This document shows positions 1-6,210 of a DNA stretch of 6,330 bases, one piece after another. Below the pieces are notes generated by a model. The model was given only the letters and a program-made list of their open reading frames with translations, searched no databases and was not told where the DNA came from. This DNA is from Chloroflexota bacterium (lineage in GTDB: Bacteria; Chloroflexota; Dehalococcoidia; GIF9; UBA5629). The stretch is from the NCBI GenBank assembly GCA_026389675.1, contig JAPLHJ010000262.1, forward strand, positions 1 through 6,330, given 5' to 3'. The position numbers and the translations under genes were made by a program. How positions within the stretch are numbered: the first letter of the stretch is position 1; every line of letters begins with the position of its first letter.

Positions 1-635
1 CCCTTGACCTTGATTGCTTTCTCAACCTTGGACATTATGTCAAATGGATAGCTGGAGCATGACGTCGCCACGTACGGAATATTGTGGGCCGCAGCTATGG
101 CCGCCATATTCTTCTTCCAGGTATGCTGGCCCATGCTCGCCTTGCCCGAGGGGGCTGTAGTGGTGGATGCGCCGAAAGGAGTTTCGCTCGACCGCTGTAT
201 GCCCGTATTCATGTAAGCTTCATTGTCATAGCAAACATAGATGAAATCATGCCCTCTTTCCATGGCGCCCGAGAGAGATTGCAGGCCGATATCCGCCGTG
301 GCGCCGTCCCCACCCATGGCAACCACCTTGACCTCCCTGGTATAACCGTGTTTGCGCTTCAGGGCTTTAAGCCCGCATTCAATGCCGGAGGCGACCGCCG
401 ACGCATTCTCGAAAAGGGTGTGTATCCAGGGAACTTCCCAAGCGGTTTCCGGCAGAGGGGAAGAGATAATCTCCATGCACCCGGTAGCATTGGAGATGAT
501 CGTGTTCCTCCCCAGGGCTTTGCATACATAACGCACCGCCAGCACTTCCCCACAGCCGGAGCATGCGCGGTGCCCCGAGGCAATATACTCCCTGCTGGTG
601 ATTAATTTTGGGGCGTATATGCTGAGTGTTTCCAC
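1..635 (-). CDS. porB: 2-oxoacid (pyruvate):ferredoxin oxidoreductase beta subunit, 3' end missing
   Basis: This is the thiamine-diphosphate (TPP) and proximal [4Fe-4S] subunit of a cytoplasmic pyruvate-type oxidoreductase. The first 211 codons are present and open without interruption; family members are usually about 300 residues, so roughly a third lies beyond the left edge. Visible motifs are GHRACSGCG at 21-29 (cluster ligands Cys25 and Cys28), ATGCMEI around 50-56 (third ligand Cys53), the typical TAWEVPWIH and FENASAVASG stretch at 64-84, and the TPP/Mg motif GGDGATADIG at 108-117 with Asp-Asn at 137-138 followed by EAYMNTG. The fourth cysteine ligand is expected in the missing part. 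The start is taken as GTG at 635, which overlaps the TAG stop of the alpha gene by one base and has a GAGGG ribosome site just upstream. The first in-frame ATG comes only at residue 54, inside the conserved core. Pyruvate is the likeliest substrate, but a branched-chain 2-oxoacid enzyme cannot be excluded. Confidence 0.93.
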   Translation of the reverse strand, partial: METLSIYAPKLITSREYIASGHRACSGCGEVLAVRYVCKALGRNTIISNATGCMEIISSPLPETAWEVPWIHTLFENASAVASGIECGLKALKRKHGYTREVKVVAMGGDGATADIGLQSLSGAMERGHDFIYVCYDNEAYMNTGIQRSSETPFGASTTTAPSGKASMGQHTWKKNMAAIAAAHNIPYVATSCSSYPFDIMSKVEKAIKVK

Positions 636-1810
636 TATTCCCTCACTCCAAACATGATTGTTTCGGCGGTATCGCCGGATTTTATCTTATCCAACCCTGT
701 TGCTATAAGCTTCTCAAAATCAGCCGGCGATATATCGCGTCCACCCAGCCCACCCACGATGCTTACCACCTGAGGCCTGTCTTTCAAAGAATAGAGGGCG
801 GCACGGATCTCCGAGCATACCGGCGCCGGCCCCCCCAGGGATATCGCCCGGTCGAGCACTATAACATTTGTGGCGCCGGAAAGCGCCTCTGTTATTTCCT
901 TATACGGGAATGGCCTCCATAAACGCAGCCTGACCAGGCCGACTTTTTTACCTTCAGCCTGCATCTTGTCGATGGCGTCCATGGCATTCTCACTGTAACT
1001 GCCTACCGTAACCAGCAGTGTATCAGCATTTTCGGCCTGGTACTTTTCTACCGGTTTGTAGTAGCGTCCCGTGATATCGCCGTATTGCTTCCAGGTATCG
1101 AGGATGACCTTCTTGGATTCGCGCAGGGCTGTATCCAGGGACTTCCTGCCTTCCGTGTACAGGTTGGGCATGGCAAAGCCCCCCATTGTGACCGGTTTAT
1201 CCGGGTCGAGCGCGTGTGGATGCCTGTACGGCGGCAGGAACTCATCAACGGTCTTTTGATCAAGAAAATGCATTGGCTCGATTACATGCGAAACATGGAA
1301 CCCGTCGAAATTGATGATGACCGGCAGCAGCACGTCCTGGTGTTCCGCGATGCGGAAAGCGCATAGCGTCTGATCGAAGGCCTGCTGGCCGTTCTCGGCA
1401 AATATCTGTATCCACCCCGCATCCCTGGCAATCATAACATCCGAATGGTCACCCCAAATATTCAGGGGTCCCGACAGTGCACGGTTGGTCACTGCCATAA
1501 CGACGGGCAAACGCAACGAAGCCGCCACCAGCAATACCTCGTGCATCAGTATCAGTCCCTGGCTGGCAGTGGCCGTAAAGGCCCTGGCCCCGACGGCGCT
1601 CGCCCCCAGGCAGGAGCTCATGGCAGAATGTTCAGACTCTACTGGAATATATTCAGCATCAAGAACACCATTTGCCACCATTTCGGCCAAACTCTCAACA
1701 ATATGGGTTTGAGGCGTTATCGGGTAAGCAGCGATCACATCGACATTGGCCAGCTTAACCGCCTCAGCTACAGCCAGAGAAGATTCTATGCCGATACGCT
1801 TCGCAGTCAT
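635..1810 (-). CDS. porA: 2-oxoacid (pyruvate):ferredoxin oxidoreductase alpha subunit
   Basis: The 391-residue length is typical of the separate alpha subunit of multi-subunit pyruvate-type oxidoreductases. The N-terminal half is the pyrimidine-binding TPP domain: YPITPQT at 29-35, EYIPVESEHSAMS at 53-65 and TATASQGL at 79-86. Glu60 aligns by eye with the glutamate that activates the TPP aminopyrimidine in this family. NIWGDHSDVM at 117-126 and NFDGFHVSH at 167-175 are also typical of PorA/VorA. The C-terminal transketolase-like domain carries LLVTVGSYSENAMDAID at 265-281 and VRLRLWRPFP at 293-302. The subunit pairs with beta to form the active site, with gamma completing CoA and subunit contacts. 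The ATG follows the gamma/delta stop after two bases, with a GAGGA ribosome site nine bases upstream, and its own TAG overlaps the beta GTG. The genes are therefore surely one operon. PorA and VorA cannot be separated by eye; the name follows the more common enzyme. Confidence 0.94.
   Translation of the reverse strand: MTAKRIGIESSLAVAEAVKLANVDVIAAYPITPQTHIVESLAEMVANGVLDAEYIPVESEHSAMSSCLGASAVGARAFTATASQGLILMHEVLLVAASLRLPVVMAVTNRALSGPLNIWGDHSDVMIARDAGWIQIFAENGQQAFDQTLCAFRIAEHQDVLLPVIINFDGFHVSHVIEPMHFLDQKTVDEFLPPYRHPHALDPDKPVTMGGFAMPNLYTEGRKSLDTALRESKKVILDTWKQYGDITGRYYKPVEKYQAENADTLLVTVGSYSENAMDAIDKMQAEGKKVGLVRLRLWRPFPYKEITEALSGATNVIVLDRAISLGGPAPVCSEIRAALYSLKDRPQVVSIVGGLGGRDISPADFEKLIATGLDKIKSGDTAETIMFGVRE
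640..644 (-). promoter_or_regulatory. Ribosome binding site for the beta subunit GTG start
   Basis: On the minus strand GAGGG precedes the GTG at 635 by four to five bases, inside the last codons of the alpha gene. It supports GTG as the real start and suggests translational coupling between the alpha and beta subunits. Confidence 0.6.
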
Positions 1811-1812
1811 CC

Positions 1813-2697
1813 CTATGCTTCCTCAACCATATTTATTGCCTGGGTCCAACATTCCTGGGCACATATCCCGCAACCCTTGCAATAAAACTCATTGGCCCTG
1901 AAATACCCGTCCTTCTGCTGGCTGATGCAGAATTCCGGGCAATAAAGTGAGCAAATGCCACATTTAATACACCTTGTATCATTCCAAACGGGATGTTGTG
2001 ATTTCCAGTTACCAGTGCAAAACCGTTTGGTATTACCAACGTCAGTTATCGCGCATCCCACCAATAATTCGTTCCACTTGGGCAGCTTCTCTGCAGCAAA
2101 GTTCTTAACTTTCTTTTGACCACCTGTCGTGATTTTATCGATTATCGTGGTATCGAAGGCTTTCCGGCAGGCTTCGAAGTTAGCTTTGGCGCGGGCACCG
2201 AATTTCTCTTCCAGCGGCCTATTGAGAGAATCGATTTTTATAACGCCGGTGGTTTTTATCAGGGCGCCCAGCATCGTGGTATTCACAATATTCACCCGCA
2301 GAAATTCTCTGGCTATTGAGGAGGCGTCAACCACCGCCAGTTTCCAATCGCCGCTGAATTCGCTCTGCAGGTCATCGATGGACCGTGTACTGTTAACTAT
2401 CAGCCAGCCGCCTGGTTTGAGCCCGTCCACCACATTTATGAGCGTAACGAGGCCGGGATCCAGCACGACAACGATATCAGGTTTTACCACACTGGAACGC
2501 ACGCGGATTGGATGTTCCGCGGATATCCTGTTAAATGCCAGCACGGGCGCGCCGCGCCTTTCCGGACCGAAGCTGGGGAAGGCCTGGGCAAATTTGTTCT
2601 CATGTATAGCAGACAGCGCGGTCAATTCCGCAGACGTAACTGCGCCCTGGCCGCCACGGCCGTGCCAGCGGATTTCGATAGTATCTTCCCGTTTCAT
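1813..2697 (-). CDS. porG: 2-oxoacid (pyruvate):ferredoxin oxidoreductase, fused gamma and delta subunits
   Basis: This 294-residue protein joins two subunits that are separate genes in many archaea and thermophilic bacteria. Residues 1 to about 190 are the gamma subunit: IRWHGRGGQGAV at 9-20, FPSFGPERRGAPV at 40-52, then PDIVVVLDP, GGWLIVNS and the NTTMLGAL segment at 139-146. After a linker, residues about 205-294 are the delta subunit, a two-cluster ferredoxin. Its first [4Fe-4S] set is Cys243, 246, 249 and 253, followed by Pro254; the second is Cys273, 276, 279 and 283. The TGNWKSQHPVW lead-in at 228-238 is typical of PorD. The second cluster has Trp284 where most such ferredoxins have Pro. 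The role is to relay electrons from the beta-subunit cluster to free ferredoxin and to complete the CoA site. The ATG at 2697 has no clear ribosome site, which is odd for the first gene of a central-metabolism operon. Confidence 0.93.
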   Translation of the reverse strand: MKREDTIEIRWHGRGGQGAVTSAELTALSAIHENKFAQAFPSFGPERRGAPVLAFNRISAEHPIRVRSSVVKPDIVVVLDPGLVTLINVVDGLKPGGWLIVNSTRSIDDLQSEFSGDWKLAVVDASSIAREFLRVNIVNTTMLGALIKTTGVIKIDSLNRPLEEKFGARAKANFEACRKAFDTTIIDKITTGGQKKVKNFAAEKLPKWNELLVGCAITDVGNTKRFCTGNWKSQHPVWNDTRCIKCGICSLYCPEFCISQQKDGYFRANEFYCKGCGICAQECWTQAINMVEEA

Positions 2698-2733
2698 CTA
2701 TCTGCTACTTTATACGTAAATTAGGGTTCGGTG

Positions 2734-2805
2734 CGCCCCTGGAGGGACTTGAACCCTCGCACACGGCTTCGGAGGCCGATGCTCTATCCCCTGAGCTACA
2801 GGGGC
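2734..2805 (-). tRNA. tRNA-Arg (anticodon CCG)
   Basis: The minus strand folds as a 72-base cloverleaf. The acceptor GCCCCTG at 2805-2799 pairs perfectly with CAGGGGC at 2741-2735. The D stem is GCTC/GAGC with an eight-base loop. The anticodon loop CTCCGAA lies at 2774-2768, with anticodon CCG at 2772-2770 reading CGG codons. The variable loop is four bases (GTGC) and the T arm is GAGGG-TTCAAGT-CCCTC. The discriminator is G, followed by CAC, so the 3' CCA is not encoded and must be added. The top of the anticodon stem has a T27-T43 mismatch; the other stems pair fully. It lies 36 bases upstream of the first por gene on the same strand. Confidence 0.95.
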
Positions 2806-2855
2806 ACATAACTAATACCAAAAATATCCGTTTGTGCAATCGCCCCGAGTTTTAA

Positions 2856-2885
2856 AGTATATCAATTTTAAAATTTAATAAGCAA
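2856..2885 (-). promoter_or_regulatory. Candidate promoter for tRNA-Arg and possibly the por operon
   Basis: On the minus strand TTGCTT (2885-2880), an 18-base spacer and TATACT (2861-2856) resemble a housekeeping sigma-70 promoter, with five of six matches in the -10 box and three of six in the -35. The spacer is very AT-rich and includes the perfect palindrome AATTTTAAAATT at 2864-2875. Transcription would begin near 2849, about 44 bases before the mature tRNA. The intergenic region 2806-2921 holds this promoter and nothing else I can support; no convincing terminator follows the stress-protein gene. Confidence 0.45.
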
Positions 2886-2921
2886 ATTTAACGCGGCAGC
2901 AGCAAACAATTGAACCGGCCG

Positions 2922-3374
2922 CTACTCGCAAGCCGGGTTCTTGACCAGCAATACCGGGACATTTACAGAGCGCAAGACCTTTTCGGCCACGCTGCCCCAG
3001 AAGAGCCTGGTTATACCTGAGCGTCCGTGCGTTGCCATGATCAGCAGGTCTATATTATTGCCATCGATGTAGCCGATCAGGCTTTCAGCCGGTTTCCCTG
3101 TCAATATGACGGGATGTACATTTAACCCGGATCGGGTCAGCCTTTCTACCACCTGGTTCAGGTATTTATGCGCTTCATTTTTCTCCTCTAAATCGATCCG
3201 CTTTAAATCGTCTTCGCTGAGCGCGATATTTCCCCTGGTAGGTATCTGCGTGGGCTCAACCACGGTTATCAGCTCGATCTCCCGGACTCCCGTTTTAGCG
3301 ATAGTTTCCAGGTGCGGGATGACGCACTCCGCCTCGGGAGACCCATCCAAAGGGACAAGTATTTTATTATACAT
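2922..3374 (-). CDS. Universal stress protein, single Usp domain, ATP-binding type
   Basis: The 150-residue length is typical of a single-domain, soluble, usually dimeric Usp protein. It opens with the first strand ILVPLDGS (5-12), whose Asp10 contacts adenine in the ATP-binding subgroup. A long helical middle, rich in Glu and Lys, spans about 53-80. MATHGRSGITRLFWGS (113-128) matches the nucleotide loop G-2x-G-9x-G-S, with Ala114 in place of the first Gly, a frequent variant. The last strand VPVLLVK is at 139-145. It therefore probably binds ATP (family knowledge) and may act as a stress or energy sensor. The ATG at 3374 follows the ATPase stop after 25 bases, preceded by a GGGGGTGG purine stretch that can serve as ribosome site. 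The two genes are probably cotranscribed from the promoter near 6160. A partner role with the ATPase is inference from position only. Confidence 0.93.
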   Translation of the reverse strand: MYNKILVPLDGSPEAECVIPHLETIAKTGVREIELITVVEPTQIPTRGNIALSEDDLKRIDLEEKNEAHKYLNQVVERLTRSGLNVHPVILTGKPAESLIGYIDGNNIDLLIMATHGRSGITRLFWGSVAEKVLRSVNVPVLLVKNPACE

Positions 3375-3399
3375 TTTCCACCCCCGTGTATTTCCTTGA

Positions 3400-6108
3400 T
3401 TATTTTACAGGTGAATTGCGGTAGACCGCCTTGTATATCTCGGCAACTATGATTATCGAAGCAGCGGAGGCGATAGAAAAAAACCAATCCTTCCAATCCA
3501 GCGGGAAGGTGTTGAAGGGTCCCTGCAATGCGGGCAGATACACTATTAGACATAGTAACACGACTTGCGAAGCAACGGCCACATGTAACCACCTGTTGGA
3601 TTTTACACCGAGGTTAAACACTGACCGCTCAAGAGAACGGCAGCAGTAAGCATTAAAAAACTGGATTATAATCAGGGTGACGAAGCATACGCACTGGGCC
3701 TCCACTAACGTTTTGCCTGATGTTAGAGCCCAGATGAACATACCCAGCGGGGCTATGCAGGTCCAAATACCGGCAACTATCATGTAATTTATAACCGGTC
3801 CTGTGAATATATTTTGACTGCGTGGCCGTGGTTTATCCTTCATGATATCCTGTGAATGCGGATCGACGGCCAGCGCCAGCGCCGGCAGCCCGTCCGTTGC
3901 GAGATTGACAAATAGAATTTGTATAGCTATAAGCGGTATAACCCCTGCCGATATGCCTATGAAAGGCCCGAATAAAATAGCCACCGCCATTAAGAGTATC
4001 TCACCTATATTGCATGACAGCAGGTAAACCAGGTATTTCTTAATGTTGTTGAATATAGCGCGGCCTTCCTCCACCGCCGCCACTATGGATGCGAAGTTAT
4101 CGTCGGTAAGAATCATGTCAGCCGATTCCTTGGTAACGTCAGTGCCCTTTATGCCCATGGCCACGCCGATGTCAGCTTTCTTTAAAGCCGGCGCGTCATT
4201 TATACCGTCCCCGGTCATAGCTACCACATGCCCTTTCTTAGCCAGCGCTTCCACAACCCGCAGTTTATGTTCGGGTGACACACGGGCGTAGACCTCGATA
4301 TCCTCAACCCTGGCATCAAACTCGGCCTGCGACATATCATTGAGATCGCTGCCAGTTAGGGCCAGGCCTTCTTTCAGTATACCGAGTTCGCGGGCAATTG
4401 CCACCGCGGTTACTTTGTGGTCCCCCGTTATCATGACAGTCTTGATGCCCGCGTCTACGCAGGTTTGAATAGAGTCCTTGACCTCAGGCCGCGGCGGGTC
4501 GATCATGCCACCCAGTCCCAGCAGTACCATGTTCGTATTCACGGATTCATCAACAGTAAAATCATCAGGGAGCCTTTTATAGGCTGTGGCCAGCACGCGC
4601 AGCGCGTCTCCGGCCATACTGTGAATGGTCCTATGCAGTTGTTCACGTTCATGCTTGTCCAGTTTTACCTCGCGGCCAGACATGTAGATGTACTCGCAGG
4701 AGTTCAGAATCACCTCCGCGGCGCCGTTGGAATACGCTATTGTCCCGTCAGGTTCTTTATATACCGCTGTCATCTTTTTGGTTTCGGATGAGAATGGTAT
4801 CTCCCCTATCCGTGGGAAAAGGCTGCAGACCTGGTCGATATCAATGCCGGCCTTGATAGCAGCTACCACGAAGGCGCCTTCGGTGGGATCTCCCTTGATC
4901 TTCCATTGCCCTTCCACGTTTACCAGCCTGGTGTCCGAGCAGAGGTTGGCTGCCTTGATCATTTTCTGCAGATCGGCGTCGTTAACGTGATCCAGCACTT
5001 TTTCATCGCGGTAAAAATCGCCCCTCGGTTCGTAGCCCGAACCCGTTATGTCAATCATTTTCCCGCTGACATAGATTTTCTTCAGCGTCATCTGGTCCTG
5101 GGTCATGGTGCCCGTTTTGTCCGAGCATATGATGGTGGTGCAACCCAGTGTCTCCACCGCCGGCAGTTTGCGTATCAGCGCATGCCTTTTCACCATGCGG
5201 TTCACGCCCAGCGCCAGAGAGATTGTGACTACGGCGGGGAGGGCTTCCGGCACAGCGGCTACCGCCAAGCTCACGCCCCAGATCAACATCTCCAGCGGCG
5301 CGTGGCCGCGCAATACGCCTATAGCGGCTAATATGAAGCAAAACGTAAGCGCCGTAATGGCTATCCATTTGCCCATGCGGTCCAGGTTGACCTGCAGGGG
5401 GGTCTTTTCCTCTTTGACCTCATTGAGCATTGTGGCGATTTTACCGAACTCCGTGTGCTGGCCGGTGCTCACTACCACAGCTCTACCACGCCCATAAACA
5501 GCAGCGGTGCCGGCGAAAAGGATGTTCAGCCTGTCGCCCGCTCCCACGTCACCCTCAACCATCCCGTTGATCTTTTCAGCGGGCATGGATTCTCCGGTCA
5601 GCGCAGCCTCGTCAGTCCTCAAATTGAAGCTTTCCACGATCCGTGCATCCGCGGGCACCCGGTCGCCCGTCCTGAGAATGATCACGTCTCCGGGCACTAT
5701 TTCACGGGAGGGCACTTCTGTTTCAACTTCGTCCCTAAGTACGGAGGCCAGCGGCGCAGCCATCCTTTTGAGCGCCTGGATGGCACGTTCCGCCCGGTAT
5801 TCCTGGATGAAGCCGAGTCCTGCCGCGAACAGTATTATGATAAAAATGACAATTGCGTCAGTTAGTTCTCCCAGGAAAGCCGAAAGAACTACAGCAATGA
5901 GCAGGATAATAATGAGGATGTTCTTAAACTGCTCAAGCAGCAGCAGCCAGGGGGATATCCTGTCCTCGTCTCCCAGCTCGTTAAAGCCGTATTCCTCAAG
6001 GCGGTGCTGTGCCTCGCCCGAGGTCAGGCCGTCGCTGCTCGAGGCAAGGTAACCGAAGGTTTCCCGAATTGTCAGGTTATGCCAGGGTTTTGCAATTTGG
6101 CCTTTCAT
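3400..6108 (-). CDS. P-type cation-transporting ATPase, Ca2+-pump (type II, PacL/SERCA-like)
   Basis: This complete 902-residue inner-membrane pump should export Ca2+ or a similar cation at the cost of ATP. An N-terminal cation-ATPase domain (PWHNLTIRE, 8-16) leads to M1-M2 (about 63-101). The actuator domain carries TGES at 171-174. M3-M4 (about 247-298) has PEALP at 287-291, with Glu288 in the ion site. The phosphorylation motif SDKTGT has Asp330 as the phosphate acceptor. The nucleotide domain has KGDPTEGA at 405-412, and the hinge has TGDH at 561-564 and TGDGINDAP at 632-640. M5-M10 are about 690-893. Ion-site residues by eye alignment to SERCA are Asn700, Glu703, Asn735, Thr738 and Asp739. 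The Glu of M8 is Gln816, and the ATP-site Lys of the KGAPE motif is Asn461. The ATG at 6108 is kept because an in-frame stop lies just upstream and the N-terminal motif follows at once; its ribosome site is weak. Na+ or Mn2+ transport is possible. Confidence 0.94.
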   Translation of the reverse strand: MKGQIAKPWHNLTIRETFGYLASSSDGLTSGEAQHRLEEYGFNELGDEDRISPWLLLLEQFKNILIIILLIAVVLSAFLGELTDAIVIFIIILFAAGLGFIQEYRAERAIQALKRMAAPLASVLRDEVETEVPSREIVPGDVIILRTGDRVPADARIVESFNLRTDEAALTGESMPAEKINGMVEGDVGAGDRLNILFAGTAAVYGRGRAVVVSTGQHTEFGKIATMLNEVKEEKTPLQVNLDRMGKWIAITALTFCFILAAIGVLRGHAPLEMLIWGVSLAVAAVPEALPAVVTISLALGVNRMVKRHALIRKLPAVETLGCTTIICSDKTGTMTQDQMTLKKIYVSGKMIDITGSGYEPRGDFYRDEKVLDHVNDADLQKMIKAANLCSDTRLVNVEGQWKIKGDPTEGAFVVAAIKAGIDIDQVCSLFPRIGEIPFSSETKKMTAVYKEPDGTIAYSNGAAEVILNSCEYIYMSGREVKLDKHEREQLHRTIHSMAGDALRVLATAYKRLPDDFTVDESVNTNMVLLGLGGMIDPPRPEVKDSIQTCVDAGIKTVMITGDHKVTAVAIARELGILKEGLALTGSDLNDMSQAEFDARVEDIEVYARVSPEHKLRVVEALAKKGHVVAMTGDGINDAPALKKADIGVAMGIKGTDVTKESADMILTDDNFASIVAAVEEGRAIFNNIKKYLVYLLSCNIGEILLMAVAILFGPFIGISAGVIPLIAIQILFVNLATDGLPALALAVDPHSQDIMKDKPRPRSQNIFTGPVINYMIVAGIWTCIAPLGMFIWALTSGKTLVEAQCVCFVTLIIIQFFNAYCCRSLERSVFNLGVKSNRWLHVAVASQVVLLCLIVYLPALQGPFNTFPLDWKDWFFSIASAASIIIVAEIYKAVYRNSPVK

Positions 6109-6134
6109 GCTGCGCGTTTACCCATCTTTGCCAT
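6105..6134 (-). other. Possible nine-codon leader ORF overlapping the ATPase start
   Basis: In the ATPase leader an ATG at 6134 opens the reading MAKMGKRAA and ends in a TGA that overlaps the ATPase start as ATGA. It would lie wholly within the predicted 5' leader. It has no clear ribosome site of its own. Since the ATPase start also lacks a good one, reinitiation from this leader is conceivable, but chance is an equally good explanation. Confidence 0.2.
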
Positions 6135-6139
6135 GTATT

Positions 6140-6168
6140 TTGGCCGCTTCGAAGTGATATTATATCAT
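6140..6168 (+). promoter_or_regulatory. Candidate promoter for mop
   Basis: The plus strand shows TTGGCC (6140-6145), a 17-base spacer and TATCAT (6163-6168), with four and five of six matches to sigma-70 boxes. Transcription would start near 6175, about 36 bases before the mop ATG. The -10 box overlaps that of the leftward ATPase promoter by two bases. Confidence 0.35.
6155..6167. promoter_or_regulatory. Perfect palindrome TGATAT-T-ATATCA, candidate operator
   Basis: Two six-base arms flank a single central T in the 102-base divergent region. The palindrome covers the -10 boxes proposed for both directions. Such a site could bind a dimeric regulator controlling both genes together. AT-rich -10 boxes generate short palindromes by chance fairly often, so binding is unproven and no regulator is named. 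Confidence 0.35.
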
Positions 6169-6187
6169 TATCTTTACGCTATGCCCG
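6159..6187 (-). promoter_or_regulatory. Candidate promoter for the ATPase-stress protein unit
   Basis: The minus strand has a perfect TATAAT at 6164-6159. A 17-base spacer leads back to CGGGCA at 6187-6182, a poor -35 match. The predicted transcript start near 6152 leaves a leader of about 44 bases before the ATPase ATG. The perfect -10 with a weak -35 would fit a promoter that depends on an activator, though this is inference. Confidence 0.45.
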
Positions 6188-6196
6188 AAGGAAATA

Positions 6197-6205
6197 AAAG
6201 GAGAT
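6197..6205 (+). promoter_or_regulatory. Strong ribosome binding site for mop
   Basis: AAAGGAGAT closely matches the consensus Shine-Dalgarno sequence and ends five bases before the ATG at 6211. It fixes the start of mop and contrasts with the weak site of the divergent ATPase. Confidence 0.8.
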
Positions 6206-6210
6206 GCAGC

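Noticed and set aside
84..605. 173-codon open frame on the plus strand opposite porB
   Set aside because: It is antisense to a frame with clear PorB motifs, and its translation has no recognisable domain and a composition typical of a shadow frame.
2129..2719. 196-codon open frame on the plus strand opposite the gamma/delta gene
   Set aside because: The minus strand here encodes a complete PorG/PorD protein with all cysteines; the plus-strand product is Ser/Thr-rich without family features and is explained as a shadow.
2734..2805. tRNA-Arg as an attachment site for an integrated element
   Set aside because: Both sides are ordinary housekeeping genes with no integrase and no repeat of the tRNA 3' end elsewhere in the window.
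2864..2875. AATTTTAAAATT palindrome as a regulator site
   Set aside because: It is a simple A/T run inside a promoter spacer in AT-rich intergenic DNA; chance and promoter composition explain it well enough.
2883..2921. Possible terminator after the stress-protein gene
   Set aside because: The only pairing is a five-base GCGGC/GCCGC stem across a loop of about 19 bases, with no T-run after it on the minus strand, so it does not meet the form of an intrinsic terminator.
5507..6052. 181-codon open frame on the plus strand opposite the ATPase N-terminal part
   Set aside because: Its Ser-rich translation mirrors the ATPase codons, and no ribosome site or domain supports it.
6155..6167. Palindrome as a ModE (molybdate repressor) site
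   Set aside because: It sits next to mop, but the arms do not match the spaced TATATA-type half sites of ModE closely enough to name the regulator.
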